Assembly (NCBI RefSeq): GCF_009848505.1
Contig: NZ_WWDL01000001.1
Coordinates: 248,001 to 312,000 of the forward strand
Direction of reading: 5' to 3'
DNA: 64,000 bases
From: Muricoccus harenae
GTDB taxonomy: Bacteria; Pseudomonadota; Alphaproteobacteria; Acetobacterales; Acetobacteraceae
The notes under the pieces were generated by a model. That model was not told the DNA's origin. It searched no databases and saw only the letters and a program-made list of their open reading frames with translations. Every line of letters starts with the position of its first letter. The first letter of the stretch is position 1. Position numbers and translations under genes: made by a program. Shown piece by piece: positions 8,059-16,353 of this stretch.

Positions 8059-9039
8059 TCAGGCGGCCTGGTTCATCAACGGTCGCCCGGCCAGCAAGGC
8101 CTCGAGATTGTCCAGCACCACCTGCTGCTGAACCGCCTGCGCGGACTCGGCATAGGCGCCGATATGCGGCGTCAGCACTGCGGTCGGGATGGCGCGCAGG
8201 CGCTCCGGCACATGCGGCTCCTGCTCGTAGACATCCAGGGCCGCGCCGGCGACGCCCTGGCGCTCCAGCGCGTCGCAGAGGGCTTCCGTATCCACCACGC
8301 TCCCGCGCGAGATGTTCACCACATGCCCCTGCGGCCCCAGCGCGGCGAGCACCCGCGCGTTCACCGCATGGCGGTTCTCCGCCGCCGCGCGCACGGAGAC
8401 CATCAGCACGTCACACCAGCGCGCCAGTGATTCCAGCGAATCGTGGTACTCGTAATGCAGGTCGGGCACCTGCCGGCGGTTGTGGTAGCCGATCTGCATG
8501 CCGAAGGCCGCGGCGCGGGTGGCCACGCGCCGGCCGATGGCGCCGAGCCCATAGATGCCCATGCGCTTGCCCAGCAGGCCGGGTACCAGCGGCATGCGCT
8601 CAATGGCGTTGCCCTTCCAGCGGCCATCGCGGACGTAGCGATCGCCTTCCACGATCTTGCGGCCGGTGGCGAGGGTGAGGCCCATGGCGAATTCCGCCAC
8701 CGTCTCGGCATTCGCATCGCCGGCATTGGTCACCGCCACGCCCCGGCGCCGCGCGGCCTCCAGGTCTACCCCCTCGAAGCCGGTGCCGTAGCAGAGGATG
8801 AGGCCGAGGGAGGGGAGTGCTGCCATCAGCGCATCCGGTGTGCCGTAGGAGCCAAGGGTGATGAGCGCCTTCGCCTCCCGTGCCTCGGGCGGCAGCCCGC
8901 CGGGTTCCAGGCCGGCGATCGGGCCGATCACGGTGTAGTGCTTCTCAAGTCGCTCAATGAAAGATGCGGCAAGGCGCGGAGTCGTCACGATCACGGGCTT
9001 CAAGGCGAGTCGTCCAATAGGGAGTGTGCGCTGCAGCAT
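8059..9039 (-). CDS. D-isomer-specific 2-hydroxyacid dehydrogenase
   Basis: A 326-residue NAD(P)H-dependent reductase of the GyaR/GhrB/hydroxypyruvate reductase type. The cofactor site is GIYGLGAIGRRVA, the catalytic Arg is in MVSVRAAAENRH, the Glu in DVYEQEPHVP and the His in LTPHIGAYAE. Length and domain order (split catalytic domain around a Rossmann domain) are normal. The likely reaction is reduction of glyoxylate, hydroxypyruvate or a similar 2-oxo acid. I keep the ATG at 9039, although a TTG twelve codons in (reading LKPVIVTTPRL) would fit typical N-termini better. It follows a GTPase gene on the same strand after 21 bases and may share its transcript. Confidence 0.9.
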   Translation of the reverse strand: MLQRTLPIGRLALKPVIVTTPRLAASFIERLEKHYTVIGPIAGLEPGGLPPEAREAKALITLGSYGTPDALMAALPSLGLILCYGTGFEGVDLEAARRRGVAVTNAGDANAETVAEFAMGLTLATGRKIVEGDRYVRDGRWKGNAIERMPLVPGLLGKRMGIYGLGAIGRRVATRAAAFGMQIGYHNRRQVPDLHYEYHDSLESLARWCDVLMVSVRAAAENRHAVNARVLAALGPQGHVVNISRGSVVDTEALCDALERQGVAGAALDVYEQEPHVPERLRAIPTAVLTPHIGAYAESAQAVQQQVVLDNLEALLAGRPLMNQAA

Positions 9040-9060
9040 GAGGCGGCCGGACGGCGCGCG

Positions 9061-10512
9061 CTACCCCCGGAAGCGCCCGAGGAAGGCCACCACCTCCTGC
9101 AGGGTGGGCGGTCGCTGCAGCACGGCCCAGCGGTCCTTCAGGAAGGCGAGATAAGCCTGCCCCAGCGCGGTGGTCAGCCCATAGGCCACGGCCGCGTTCA
9201 CTGCCCCACCCGCGACGGTACCCACCCCGGGAACGAATTTCAGCAGCGTGCCGAGGGCGCGCGCCGCCACGCGCCCGCCCATTCCTGCCGCGGCGGGGCC
9301 GAGCAGTGCGGCGGCCACGGCCTTGAGCGGCATCTCCTCGGCTGGCGTGCCCATGCGCATGGTCACGTCCACGATCATCTTGGCCTGTACGCCGAAGAGC
9401 AGCGCGGCATCGGCAAAGGGAATGGGGGTCGCCGACAGGGCCGCGGCGACGCGGGCATGGGCGGCGATGGCGGCCTCCGCCTCGGCGATCTTCGGCCCAA
9501 GCGCCACGAGGTTGGCTGCCGCCGCCGCCGCGCGGCGGCCTTCCGGCAGGGCCGCCACGGTTTCCTCCACCAGCGCCTCCAGCCCCTGCGCCTCCACCCG
9601 CGCGCCACCGTGAAAGAGGCGCGGCGCTGCCACCACGCGCAGCACCGCCCGCGCCTCGGGAAGCAGGGTCCTCGCCGCATCCGAAAGGCGGTCCTCGGCC
9701 CAGGCCTTGGTCAGCACGACGATCACCGGCACGCCCTGACGCGTCAGCAGCGCCGCCAGATCCTGGTCGGCCGGCTCCACCCGCTCCCCCGCCGCGTCGA
9801 TGCAAAGCCAGGCAAGGTGCAGCCGTTCCTCCTCCGGCAGCGTCGCCAGACGCGTCAGCTCCGCCTCCACCGCCTCCCGCGTCTCGCGATAGGCTCCGGG
9901 CTCCAGCCCGCGCGTATCGGCCAGGTGCAGCGGCGCGCAGGGGTGGCGGTACCAGGCAGCGGCGGCGGAAACCGGTGCGCCTTCGCCGGTCTCCGCCACC
10001 ACGCGGCCGAAGACGGCGTTCACCAGCGTGCTCTTGCCCGCGCCGGAGCGCCCGGCGAGCAGCACGTTGCATCGCTGCATCCCGGCCAGCCGCTCCTCCA
10101 CCCCCGGCACGGCGCCGACGACATCATCCAGCACAGTGGCGCCGCGGCCGAGCAACCGCCCGACCCAGCTACCCCGCCGCGGCGCCGGGCGGGTGAAGCC
10201 GCGCACCACCGGTGCCGTATCCCCCAGCGCCGAGAGCTTCCGCACCCGCAGCGCCGTCAGCAGCGCGAGCAGCGCGCCCGGGGCGCCGGCGCCTTCCACC
10301 AGCAGGGGGCGCAGGGCGCTGGCGAGGGGCAGCGGTTCCATCTCCGTCAGCCCTGCGGCGGCTGCGATTTCCTCGCGCTCCCGCCTGGTGCAAAGCAGTA
10401 GGAGGGGCAGAGGATCGCCCCCGGCCACGGCCCGGCGGGCATGGTCCAGCGCGATCTCGATCGGATCCGTCTTGACGGGCTTGCTGCGCATCGGGAGGAG
10501 TCTGCCCAGCAT
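9061..10512 (-). CDS. GTPase with C-terminal DUF697-like membrane-associated domain
   Basis: About 483 residues. An N-terminal region of 145 residues, rich in Leu and Ala and unrecognised, precedes a Ras-like GTPase domain: P-loop GRSGAGKST (154-162), G3 DTRG (199-202), and G4 position TKAW (268-271) instead of the usual NKxD/TKxD. The C-terminal third has the helical, Gly/Ala-rich character of DUF697 (LLKFVPGVGTVAGGAVNAA), seen in YcjF-like and other membrane-linked GTPases. The ATG at 10512 follows GGGAG and shares bases with the divergent gene's ATG at 10511; a start at 10491 is possible. A 2-hydroxyacid dehydrogenase gene follows. The cellular role is unknown. Confidence 0.78.
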   Translation of the reverse strand: MLGRLLPMRSKPVKTDPIEIALDHARRAVAGGDPLPLLLLCTRREREEIAAAAGLTEMEPLPLASALRPLLVEGAGAPGALLALLTALRVRKLSALGDTAPVVRGFTRPAPRRGSWVGRLLGRGATVLDDVVGAVPGVEERLAGMQRCNVLLAGRSGAGKSTLVNAVFGRVVAETGEGAPVSAAAAWYRHPCAPLHLADTRGLEPGAYRETREAVEAELTRLATLPEEERLHLAWLCIDAAGERVEPADQDLAALLTRQGVPVIVVLTKAWAEDRLSDAARTLLPEARAVLRVVAAPRLFHGGARVEAQGLEALVEETVAALPEGRRAAAAAANLVALGPKIAEAEAAIAAHARVAAALSATPIPFADAALLFGVQAKMIVDVTMRMGTPAEEMPLKAVAAALLGPAAAGMGGRVAARALGTLLKFVPGVGTVAGGAVNAAVAYGLTTALGQAYLAFLKDRWAVLQRPPTLQEVVAFLGRFRG

Positions 10513-11227
10513 GGCCGCTCCCGTCCAACCTGAGGCGCCCCGCCTCGCCGCGCCATCCTCGGAGGGCGACAGCGGCTCCCTCATCGCTGCCCTGCTGGCG
10601 GGCAGCGAAGCGGAACTGGCGGCCGAGCTGGAACCGGCCGTGGAGGCCTTCATCGGCAATGCCGTGTTCCGCTACGTCGCCGAGGAGGCGCTGGTCGCGA
10701 TCTCGGTCACGGCGGTCTTCTTCGTGCTGGCGGCTGTCGCGCCCTACCTGCCCAGCATCACCTGGGCGCTGGCCGCGGCCGGGGCGGTGCTGCTCTGGTA
10801 CCTCGTGCATTTCGCGCGGGGCATCGTCTCCGCCTGGCCGCTGGCGCGAGCACTGGTGTTGCTGCGCGGCGCGCCGGTGTTCCGCTTCGCCCTCTTCGTC
10901 ATCGCCCGCTATGCCATCACCCAGCTGGAAGCGAAGATGAACGAGATTGGCCGCGCCGCCTCCCTGGTCCCCCGCCTCGGGCTGCGGCTGGCGCGGGTGG
11001 TCTATCAGGACGACCGGGACCGCGTGGCGCTGGCCTTGGCCGATGCCCTGGGCCGGCAGGTGCGCCGGGAGCTGCTCTGGACCGCGGCCCTTGGCCTGTT
11101 GCCGATGCTGGTGGTCATGTTCGGCTTCCGCTCGGCGCTGATGTGGAAGGCCGGACTCTACGGTGTGGCCCATATGGCGTGGTGGGAGTTGCTGATGCTG
11201 CCCTTCCGCGGCGGCATGGGCGGTTAG
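10511..11227 (+). CDS. Unrecognised membrane protein divergent from the GTPase
   Basis: A 238-residue protein with no family I recognise. GGGAGGAG about ten bases before the ATG at 10511 is a strong ribosome site. After an acidic, Ala-rich first 50 residues (GSEAELAAELEPAVEAF), two hydrophobic helices occur around residues 58-100 (VAISVTAVFFVLAAVAPYL, WALAAAGAVLLWYLVHFA), then an amphipathic region with RLGLRLARVVYQDDRDRVAL, and a hydrophobic C-terminus. Its start codon overlaps the start of the divergent DUF697-type GTPase, so the two are probably co-regulated; a membrane anchor for the GTPase is a guess. Its stop overlaps the convergent DUF1330 gene's stop in TTAG. Confidence 0.7.
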   Translation: MAAPVQPEAPRLAAPSSEGDSGSLIAALLAGSEAELAAELEPAVEAFIGNAVFRYVAEEALVAISVTAVFFVLAAVAPYLPSITWALAAAGAVLLWYLVHFARGIVSAWPLARALVLLRGAPVFRFALFVIARYAITQLEAKMNEIGRAASLVPRLGLRLARVVYQDDRDRVALALADALGRQVRRELLWTAALGLLPMLVVMFGFRSALMWKAGLYGVAHMAWWELLMLPFRGGMGG

Positions 11228-11547
11228 CTCTCCAGGATATCCGTCGCCCGGTGCCCCTCGGCCACGCCATCGACCACGATGGCCTCGCCCAGCGCGTTCC
11301 GGGTGCGCAGGGGCAGGATGGCCTGGTAGGCGGGTGAGGCGTACCAGGCGCGGGCATGGTCGAGATCCGGGAACTCGATGACCACGAGATCCCCGCTCCA
11401 GTCGCCCTCCTTCACCTCCGGCACGCCGCCATGGATCAGGAAGCGGCCGCCATAGGGGCGGAGCGTGTCGTCGATGCGCCGGAGGTATTCGGCGATCTCG
11501 GGACCCATCGAGACATCGCGCAGATGGGCGGCGGCATAGGCAGGCAT
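11224..11547 (-). CDS. DUF1330 family protein
   Basis: A 107-residue protein with the ferredoxin-like (dimeric alpha/beta barrel) pattern of DUF1330: AAHLRDVSMGPEIAEYLR at the start, YGGRFLIHGGVPEVKEGDW, then LVVIEFPDLDHARAWYASPA and a C-terminal AIVVDGV strand. These small cytoplasmic proteins resemble EthD/antibiotic-biosynthesis monooxygenase folds, but no reaction is known. It is convergent with the membrane protein gene, the two stops sharing TTAG. A long perfect inverted repeat lies 50 bases upstream of its start. Confidence 0.9.
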   Translation of the reverse strand: MPAYAAAHLRDVSMGPEIAEYLRRIDDTLRPYGGRFLIHGGVPEVKEGDWSGDLVVIEFPDLDHARAWYASPAYQAILPLRTRNALGEAIVVDGVAEGHRATDILES

Positions 11548-11596
11548 GATCGGTCTCCCTCGTGGACCGGGGCAGCCTGTTCCCCGGGTCGCGGCG

Positions 11597-11621
11597 GTCC
11601 ATGACCTGGGAGGTCATGGAC
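11597..11621. promoter_or_regulatory. Perfect 11-bp inverted repeat upstream of DUF1330 gene
   Basis: Arms GTCCATGACCT (11597-11607) and AGGTCATGGAC (11611-11621) flank GGG. The repeat sits 50-74 bases upstream of the DUF1330 start and 58 bases after the stop of the preceding minus-strand gene. It could be an operator for the DUF1330 gene or a terminator of the upstream gene; the absence of a T-tract favours an operator. Confidence 0.55.
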
Positions 11622-11678
11622 GCTGGTCGCTTCAGCAGGGAAGGGGGTGCGGGTTGCAGGCCGCCGGCTCCGGGAGCC

Positions 11679-12350
11679 TCAGGCGTGGCGCGCGAAGGAG
11701 TAGAAGCGGTGCTCATGCGGGGAGTACCGCTCGGCCAGGACCGAGGCCGGTTCCGACCGATCATGCTCCCAGGTGTCGGCGGTCACCGCCGTCGGCCGCC
11801 AGCCGGCGACCTCGGGCTCGCAGGGATTCCGAAACCCGTCATGGATGCCGATGACGCAGGCGGCGTGCTTCGGCGAGCCGCTGCGGGTGAAGATCCAGAT
11901 GACATCGACCGGCTTCACCCCGGCAGCCTTCAGCACCAGGAAGGTGGCGGCCGCCTGGTACTGGCAGTTTCCGCCGCCCTTGGTGAGGGCGAGATAGCCG
12001 GTGGCCTCGGTCATTTCGACGCGAATCGGGTCCCAGGGCTTCATCGGGTTGCTGAGGTCGATCTTCCAACTGTCGAGGATGGAGTCGATTGCACTGTTGG
12101 CGGAACGCGCATCGAGGACGCGGCTCACCTCCTTGACGAGCGAGCCCAGGCCCAGCGGATCGAATCCCTGCTTGAAGGCACCAGGATCGGAAAGGAAGCG
12201 GTTGCTGGCGCCGTGCGGCATGCGCCGGCGGACGGCCGCCATCGCCGCGCTGCCGGCAAGCATCCAGTTGCCCGCGAGCGGCGCCACGTTGCGCGCCAGA
12301 TCCCGGGCGATCGCCCGCATTTCCTGTTCGTTGATTCCGGCCAGCGCCAT
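11679..12350 (-). CDS. Hypothetical protein, papain/transglutaminase-like fold suspected
   Basis: A 223-residue protein, unrecognised as a family. The ATG at 12350 follows GAGGA at about ten bases. Residues 1-110 are helical with no motif I know. From residue 120 the order GGGNCQYQAAATFLVLKAAG (Cys129), SPKHAACVIGIHDGF (His162) and TADTWEHD (Asp192) follows the Cys-His-Asp layout and helix/strand pattern of papain-like proteins such as transglutaminase-core and C58 families. No signal peptide is seen. It lies between two GTPase genes and is followed by an inverted repeat and the DUF1330 gene. If the triad is real it would be a cysteine protease, amidase or crosslinking enzyme; this is inference. 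Confidence 0.65.
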   Translation of the reverse strand: MALAGINEQEMRAIARDLARNVAPLAGNWMLAGSAAMAAVRRRMPHGASNRFLSDPGAFKQGFDPLGLGSLVKEVSRVLDARSANSAIDSILDSWKIDLSNPMKPWDPIRVEMTEATGYLALTKGGGNCQYQAAATFLVLKAAGVKPVDVIWIFTRSGSPKHAACVIGIHDGFRNPCEPEVAGWRPTAVTADTWEHDRSEPASVLAERYSPHEHRFYSFARHA

Positions 12351-12492
12351 GGATGGACGTTCCTCAGTGATGATCCGGAACGGAATATGCGATGCGCAGC
12401 GGCGCTGGAAGCCGCTCCATCGAGGAGGTGGTATGTTCTGGATGCGGATTGAGATCGTTGTGTGAAACGCAGCGGCCAGCGGTAGGCGGCGG

Positions 12493-13197
12493 TCAGGAAG
12501 CGCCGTGTGTTCCGCCGGGCTCCGCTGCGCCCGCCCAGCGCCGGGCCGTGTCCGGAAGCAACTCCGCCGAAGCCTGCCGCAGCATCTCCAGCCCATGGCG
12601 GGGAATCAGCACGGTGCCATCGGGCGCGCGTGTCGGCTCGGTGTTCACCGCGATGAGCCGTGCATCGCCCATGGTCTGCGCGATCCGCCGGCGCAGCCCG
12701 CTATGCGCGGTGGCGCCCGGCTCCGCATGGGTCAGCACGACCAGCGACGGGATGCCGGCCTTGCGCAGCGTGGTGGCCATGGCGCTCAGCGTTCCCTCCC
12801 CCGAGAAGGCCCGCCCGCCCTCCGCATTCAGCACCAGCCAGACGAGATGTGGCCGGCGTGCCGGGCCAAGGGCTGCCAGCGAGGCTTCCAGCGCCGCCAC
12901 CTGGTCCGCGCTCTCCGCCGCCTCCAGCCCCCGCGTGTCGCCCAGTGCGACCGGCAAGGCGGAGTCCCGCCCGTACCACTGCGTGCCACGGGTCACCGGT
13001 GCGCCGGCGCCAACCGCGGCCACGTCACCGCCGAGCAGCGCGTTCACCAGCGTGCTTTTGCCGGCCCCGCTCGGTCCGACCAGCAGGATCCGCGCATGAT
13101 CCGCCGCCCAGTCCGGCGCGGCGGTGGCCCTGGAACGGGAAAGGCCTGGGATGGCGCCGCGGAGCGCCTCCCAGGCCCTTTGGAGAATCCTCGCCAT
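12493..13197 (-). CDS. Era/MMR-type GTPase, last gene of TRAP operon
   Basis: A 234-residue P-loop GTPase. G1 is GPSGAGKST (41-49), G3 is GDTRGLE (86-92) and the G4 position reads VVLTHAEPG (THAE at 156-159) rather than NKxD or TKxD. It resembles the GTPase domain of the gene at 9061-10512 (shared LLGG or FGR after the P-loop, GAPV, DTRGLE, VVLT) but lacks that protein's N- and C-terminal extensions. The ATG at 13197 lies two bases after the DctM stop, so translation is probably coupled to the transporter. A link to transport regulation is inferred from position only. Confidence 0.78.
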   Translation of the reverse strand: MARILQRAWEALRGAIPGLSRSRATAAPDWAADHARILLVGPSGAGKSTLVNALLGGDVAAVGAGAPVTRGTQWYGRDSALPVALGDTRGLEAAESADQVAALEASLAALGPARRPHLVWLVLNAEGGRAFSGEGTLSAMATTLRKAGIPSLVVLTHAEPGATAHSGLRRRIAQTMGDARLIAVNTEPTRAPDGTVLIPRHGLEMLRQASAELLPDTARRWAGAAEPGGTHGAS

Positions 13198-13199
13198 CC

Positions 13200-14609
13200 T
13201 CAGTTGAAGGTGATGGGGGGCGGCTCCTCGCCCATGTCCGGCATCGGGACCTCGATGCGGACGGTGCTCGGATCCACGCCCGTGCCCCTGTCGATCCAGT
13301 AGGTCACGCTCCCCGGCCAAAGGATCACGACCGCCACCAGCACGATCTGCAGCAGCAGCCAGGGCACCGCGCCCCAGTAGATGTCGCGCGACAGCACGCT
13401 CTTCGGCGCGATGCCGCGCAGGTAGAACAGGGCGAAGCCGAAGGGCGGGTGCATGAAGCTGGTTTGCAGGTTGATGCAGAGCAAGACGCCGAACCACACG
13501 AGGTCGATGCCCAGCTTGGCGGCGACCGGCGCCAGCAGCGGCACGATGATGAAGGCGATTTCGAAGAAGTCGAGGAAGAAGGCCAGGAAGAAGACAAAGA
13601 TGTTGACGAAGACCAGGAAGCCGACCTGCCCGCCCGGCAGATGCGACATCAGGTGCTCCAGCCAAATCCCGCCATCCACCCCCTGGAACACCAGGGAGAA
13701 GACGGTGGCGCCGATCAGGATGAAGATCACCATGGCGGTGATCCGCATCGTGTTGCCCATCGCCTCGCGCAGCAGCTTCCAGGAATAGCGGCCATTGATC
13801 ACCGCCAGCGCGATCGCGCCCACCGTGCCCATGGCGCCGGCTTCCGTCGGCGTGGCAAGGCCCATGAAGATCGTGCCGAGCACGAGGAAGATCAGCACGA
13901 TGGAAGGAACCATGCCCTTCGCCACGCGCCAGTAGAGCGGCCAGCCGCGCACGCCCAGCGCCTCGGGCGGCAGGGGCGGGACCTTGTGCGGCGCGAAGAT
14001 CGAGACGCCCACGATGAACAGGATGAACAGCAGGATCTGCAGGATCGAGGGCCCGATCGCCCCCGCATACATGTCGCCCACCGAGCGGCCGAGCTGGTCA
14101 CCCAGCACGATCAGTACGAGGCTGGGCGGGATCAGCTGGGTGATGGTGCCCGAAGCCGCGATCACGCCCGTGGCGATCCGCATGTCGTAGCCGTAGCGGA
14201 TCATGATCGGCAGGCTGATCATGCCCATGGCGATGACCGAGGCCGCCACCGTGCCGGTGATGGCGCCGAGCACCGCGCCCACCAGGATGACGGCATAGGC
14301 GAGGCCGCCCGGGATCTTGCCGAAGAGCTGCCCGGTTCCCTCCAGCAGGTCCTCCGCCAGCCCGCAGCGCTCCAGGATGGCGCCCATAAGGGTGAAGAAG
14401 GGGATGGAGAGCAGCAGGTCGTTCGACAGGATGCCGAAGACACGCAGCGGCAGGTTGCCAAGATAGGCCGTGGTGAAGAAGCCCAGCTCGATCGAGATGA
14501 AGCCGAAGAACAGTCCCACCGCGGCCAGGGAGAAGGCCACGGGGAAGCCGATGAGCAGGAACACCACCAGCCCGCTGAACATCAGCGGAGGCATCACGTC
14601 CAAGGTCAT
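13200..14609 (-). CDS. dctM: TRAP transporter large permease (DctM)
   Basis: A 469-residue membrane protein with about 12-13 helices, the Na+-coupled translocation subunit of a tripartite ATP-independent periplasmic transporter. Family signatures are present: IPFFTLMGAILERCGLAEDL, GTVAASVIAMGMISLPIM, PPSLVLIVLGDQLGRSVGDM, GLATPTEAGAMGTVGA and the LQTSFMHPPFGFALFYLRG motif near the end. I start at the ATG at 14609 (MTLDVMPPLM). It lies 31 bases after dctQ and directly before a small GTPase gene. Length is usual for the family. Confidence 0.95.
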   Translation of the reverse strand: MTLDVMPPLMFSGLVVFLLIGFPVAFSLAAVGLFFGFISIELGFFTTAYLGNLPLRVFGILSNDLLLSIPFFTLMGAILERCGLAEDLLEGTGQLFGKIPGGLAYAVILVGAVLGAITGTVAASVIAMGMISLPIMIRYGYDMRIATGVIAASGTITQLIPPSLVLIVLGDQLGRSVGDMYAGAIGPSILQILLFILFIVGVSIFAPHKVPPLPPEALGVRGWPLYWRVAKGMVPSIVLIFLVLGTIFMGLATPTEAGAMGTVGAIALAVINGRYSWKLLREAMGNTMRITAMVIFILIGATVFSLVFQGVDGGIWLEHLMSHLPGGQVGFLVFVNIFVFFLAFFLDFFEIAFIIVPLLAPVAAKLGIDLVWFGVLLCINLQTSFMHPPFGFALFYLRGIAPKSVLSRDIYWGAVPWLLLQIVLVAVVILWPGSVTYWIDRGTGVDPSTVRIEVPMPDMGEEPPPITFN

Positions 14610-14640
14610 GAGAAGTTCCGTCCGGTCGTCGTCTGGTGGT

Positions 14641-15189
14641 TCACTGCAGAGGGCGCTCGTAGGCGACGACCGCTTCGCTCGCCGGCCGCAGGCCACGCAG
14701 CAGGGCAATGCGCTTGATCAACTCGGAAAGACCCTGCAGCGCGATCATGAAGAAGCCGAGCGGCAGCAGGATCTTGACCGGCCAGCGCAGCAGGCCGCCC
14801 GCGTTCTGGCTGCCCTCCATGCGCTGCCAGCTGTCCAGGAAGAAGGGCCAGGTCATCCAAGCCAGGAGGATCATCGCCGGAAGGAGGAAGACGATGATCC
14901 CCAGAATGTCGATCCACAGCCGCACCCGCTCCGAGACGCTGCCGAAGACGATATCCACCCGTACATGCTCGTTGCGGAACAGCGTGTAGGACGCCCCCAG
15001 CATCACCATCCCCGCGAAGAGATACCACTGCACCTCCAGCCAGGCATTGGACGAATAGGAGATGCCGTAGCGCATGAAGGCATTGCCCGCGCTGATCAGG
15101 CAGGCCAGCAGCGTCATCCAGTCCGCCGCGCGGCCGAACAGCGCATTGACGTCATCCACCACGCGGGAAAAGGCGAGCAGGGGCTTCAT
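14641..15189 (-). CDS. dctQ: TRAP transporter small permease (DctQ)
   Basis: A 182-residue four-helix membrane protein. AFMRYGISYSSNAWLEVQWY carries the conserved Arg and Glu/Gln-W of DctQ proteins, followed by LFAGMVMLGASYTLFRNEHV and VDI, the typical second-helix exit. It forms the membrane domain with DctM. The gene lies between dctP and dctM in the usual order P-Q-M. A C-terminal hydrophilic tail of about 25 residues (LLRGLRPASEAVVAYERPLQ) is slightly longer than in many homologues. Confidence 0.93.
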   Translation of the reverse strand: MKPLLAFSRVVDDVNALFGRAADWMTLLACLISAGNAFMRYGISYSSNAWLEVQWYLFAGMVMLGASYTLFRNEHVRVDIVFGSVSERVRLWIDILGIIVFLLPAMILLAWMTWPFFLDSWQRMEGSQNAGGLLRWPVKILLPLGFFMIALQGLSELIKRIALLRGLRPASEAVVAYERPLQ

Positions 15190-15228
15190 CGTATTCCTAA
15201 TCCTCGGCCAGGTTCTCTGGGCCGCGCC

Positions 15229-16353
15229 TCAGCGGCGCTGCTGGGCCGCCTGCTGCTGTTCCTGCGCCTGCATCAGGTAGACGAAGCTGTCATAGGAGTT
15301 CTCCGCCACCCGGAACCACTGGAGCTGGGTGTCGCGGAACGCCTTGAAGTGATCGTACACCTTTTTGAAGCGCGGGTTCGCGGCCGCGGTCTCGTCGTAC
15401 AGTTCAAAGGTCGCGCGATAGCAGGCCTGCATCACCTCGCGCGGGAAGGCACGGAGCTGCGTGCCGGCGGCCAGCAGGCGGCGCAGCGCGGCCGGGTTCT
15501 GCGCGTCGTACTTGGCGATGGTCTCGATCGTCGCGTCGCGGCAGGCGCTCTGCAGCGCATCCTTGTAGAGCTGCGGCAGCTCGTCGAACTTCGCCTTGTT
15601 GATGTGGAAGGACAGGTTCAGCCCGCCTTCCCACCAGCCCGGATAGTAGTAGTAGGGCGCGACGCGGTTGAAGCCGAGCTTCTCGTCGTCATGGGGGCCG
15701 ATCCACTCGGCGGCATCGATCGTCCCGCGCTCCAGCGAGGCGTAGATGTCGCCGCCGGCGATCTGCTGCGGCACGGCACCCAGCTTCTGGACCACGTTGC
15801 CGGCGAAGCCGCCGATGCGGAACTTCAGCCCGTTGAGGTCCTGGACGGTCTTGATCTCCTTACGGAACCAGCCGCCCATCTGGGCGCCCGTGTTGCCGGC
15901 CTGGAGGGAGACGATGTTGTAGCCTTCGAAGAACTCGCGCAGCACCTCATGGCCGCCGCCGGCGTTCAGCCAGGCGTTGAGCTGGCGGAAGTTCATGCCG
16001 AAGGGAACGGTGCCATCGAAGGCAAAGGTCGGGTCCTTGCCGGTGAAGTAGTAGGAGGCAGTGTGAGCGCATTCGATGTTGCCCTGCTGCACCGCGTCCA
16101 CCGTCCCGAAGGCCGGCACGATCTCGCCGGCCGCGAACATGCGGATCTGGAACTTGCCGTCGGTCAGCGCGGCGACGCGCTTCGCTACATGCTCGCCTGC
16201 GCCATAGATCGTATCGAGGCTCTTGGGGAAGGAGGAGGCGCAACGCCAGCGGAGTTCCGGCGCGGCCTGGGCCAGGGCAGGGGCAGGGGCAGCAAGCGTG
16301 GTCGCGGCGGCGGCGGCAAGCGGCGCACCCGCGACGAAGCGGCGTCTGTTCAT
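15229..16353 (-). CDS. dctP: TRAP substrate-binding protein, TakP-like (2-oxoacid type)
   Basis: A 374-residue periplasmic receptor. A Tat-like signal NRRRFVAGAPLAAAAATTLA ends near ALAQA. The ligand domain contains LRWRCASSFPKSLDTIYGAG, PQQIAGGDIYASLERGTIDA, AAEWIGPHDDEKLGFNRVAP and YYYYPGWWEGG, a pattern I recognise from TakP, the Na+-dependent 2-oxoacid receptor of Rhodobacter. The ligand here may be a 2-oxoacid or a related aliphatic acid. I start at the ATG at 16353; in-frame ATGs at 16371 and 16407 (the latter after GGAAGG) are alternatives. It heads the P-Q-M-GTPase operon. Confidence 0.9.
   Translation of the reverse strand: MNRRRFVAGAPLAAAAATTLAAPAPALAQAAPELRWRCASSFPKSLDTIYGAGEHVAKRVAALTDGKFQIRMFAAGEIVPAFGTVDAVQQGNIECAHTASYYFTGKDPTFAFDGTVPFGMNFRQLNAWLNAGGGHEVLREFFEGYNIVSLQAGNTGAQMGGWFRKEIKTVQDLNGLKFRIGGFAGNVVQKLGAVPQQIAGGDIYASLERGTIDAAEWIGPHDDEKLGFNRVAPYYYYPGWWEGGLNLSFHINKAKFDELPQLYKDALQSACRDATIETIAKYDAQNPAALRRLLAAGTQLRAFPREVMQACYRATFELYDETAAANPRFKKVYDHFKAFRDTQLQWFRVAENSYDSFVYLMQAQEQQQAAQQRR

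Noticed and set aside
12660-14717. Plus-strand open frame of 685 codons opposite the GTPase and dctM genes
   Set aside because: Antisense of membrane-helix codons gives runs of Asp/Glu/His/Gln; no start signal and no family motif.
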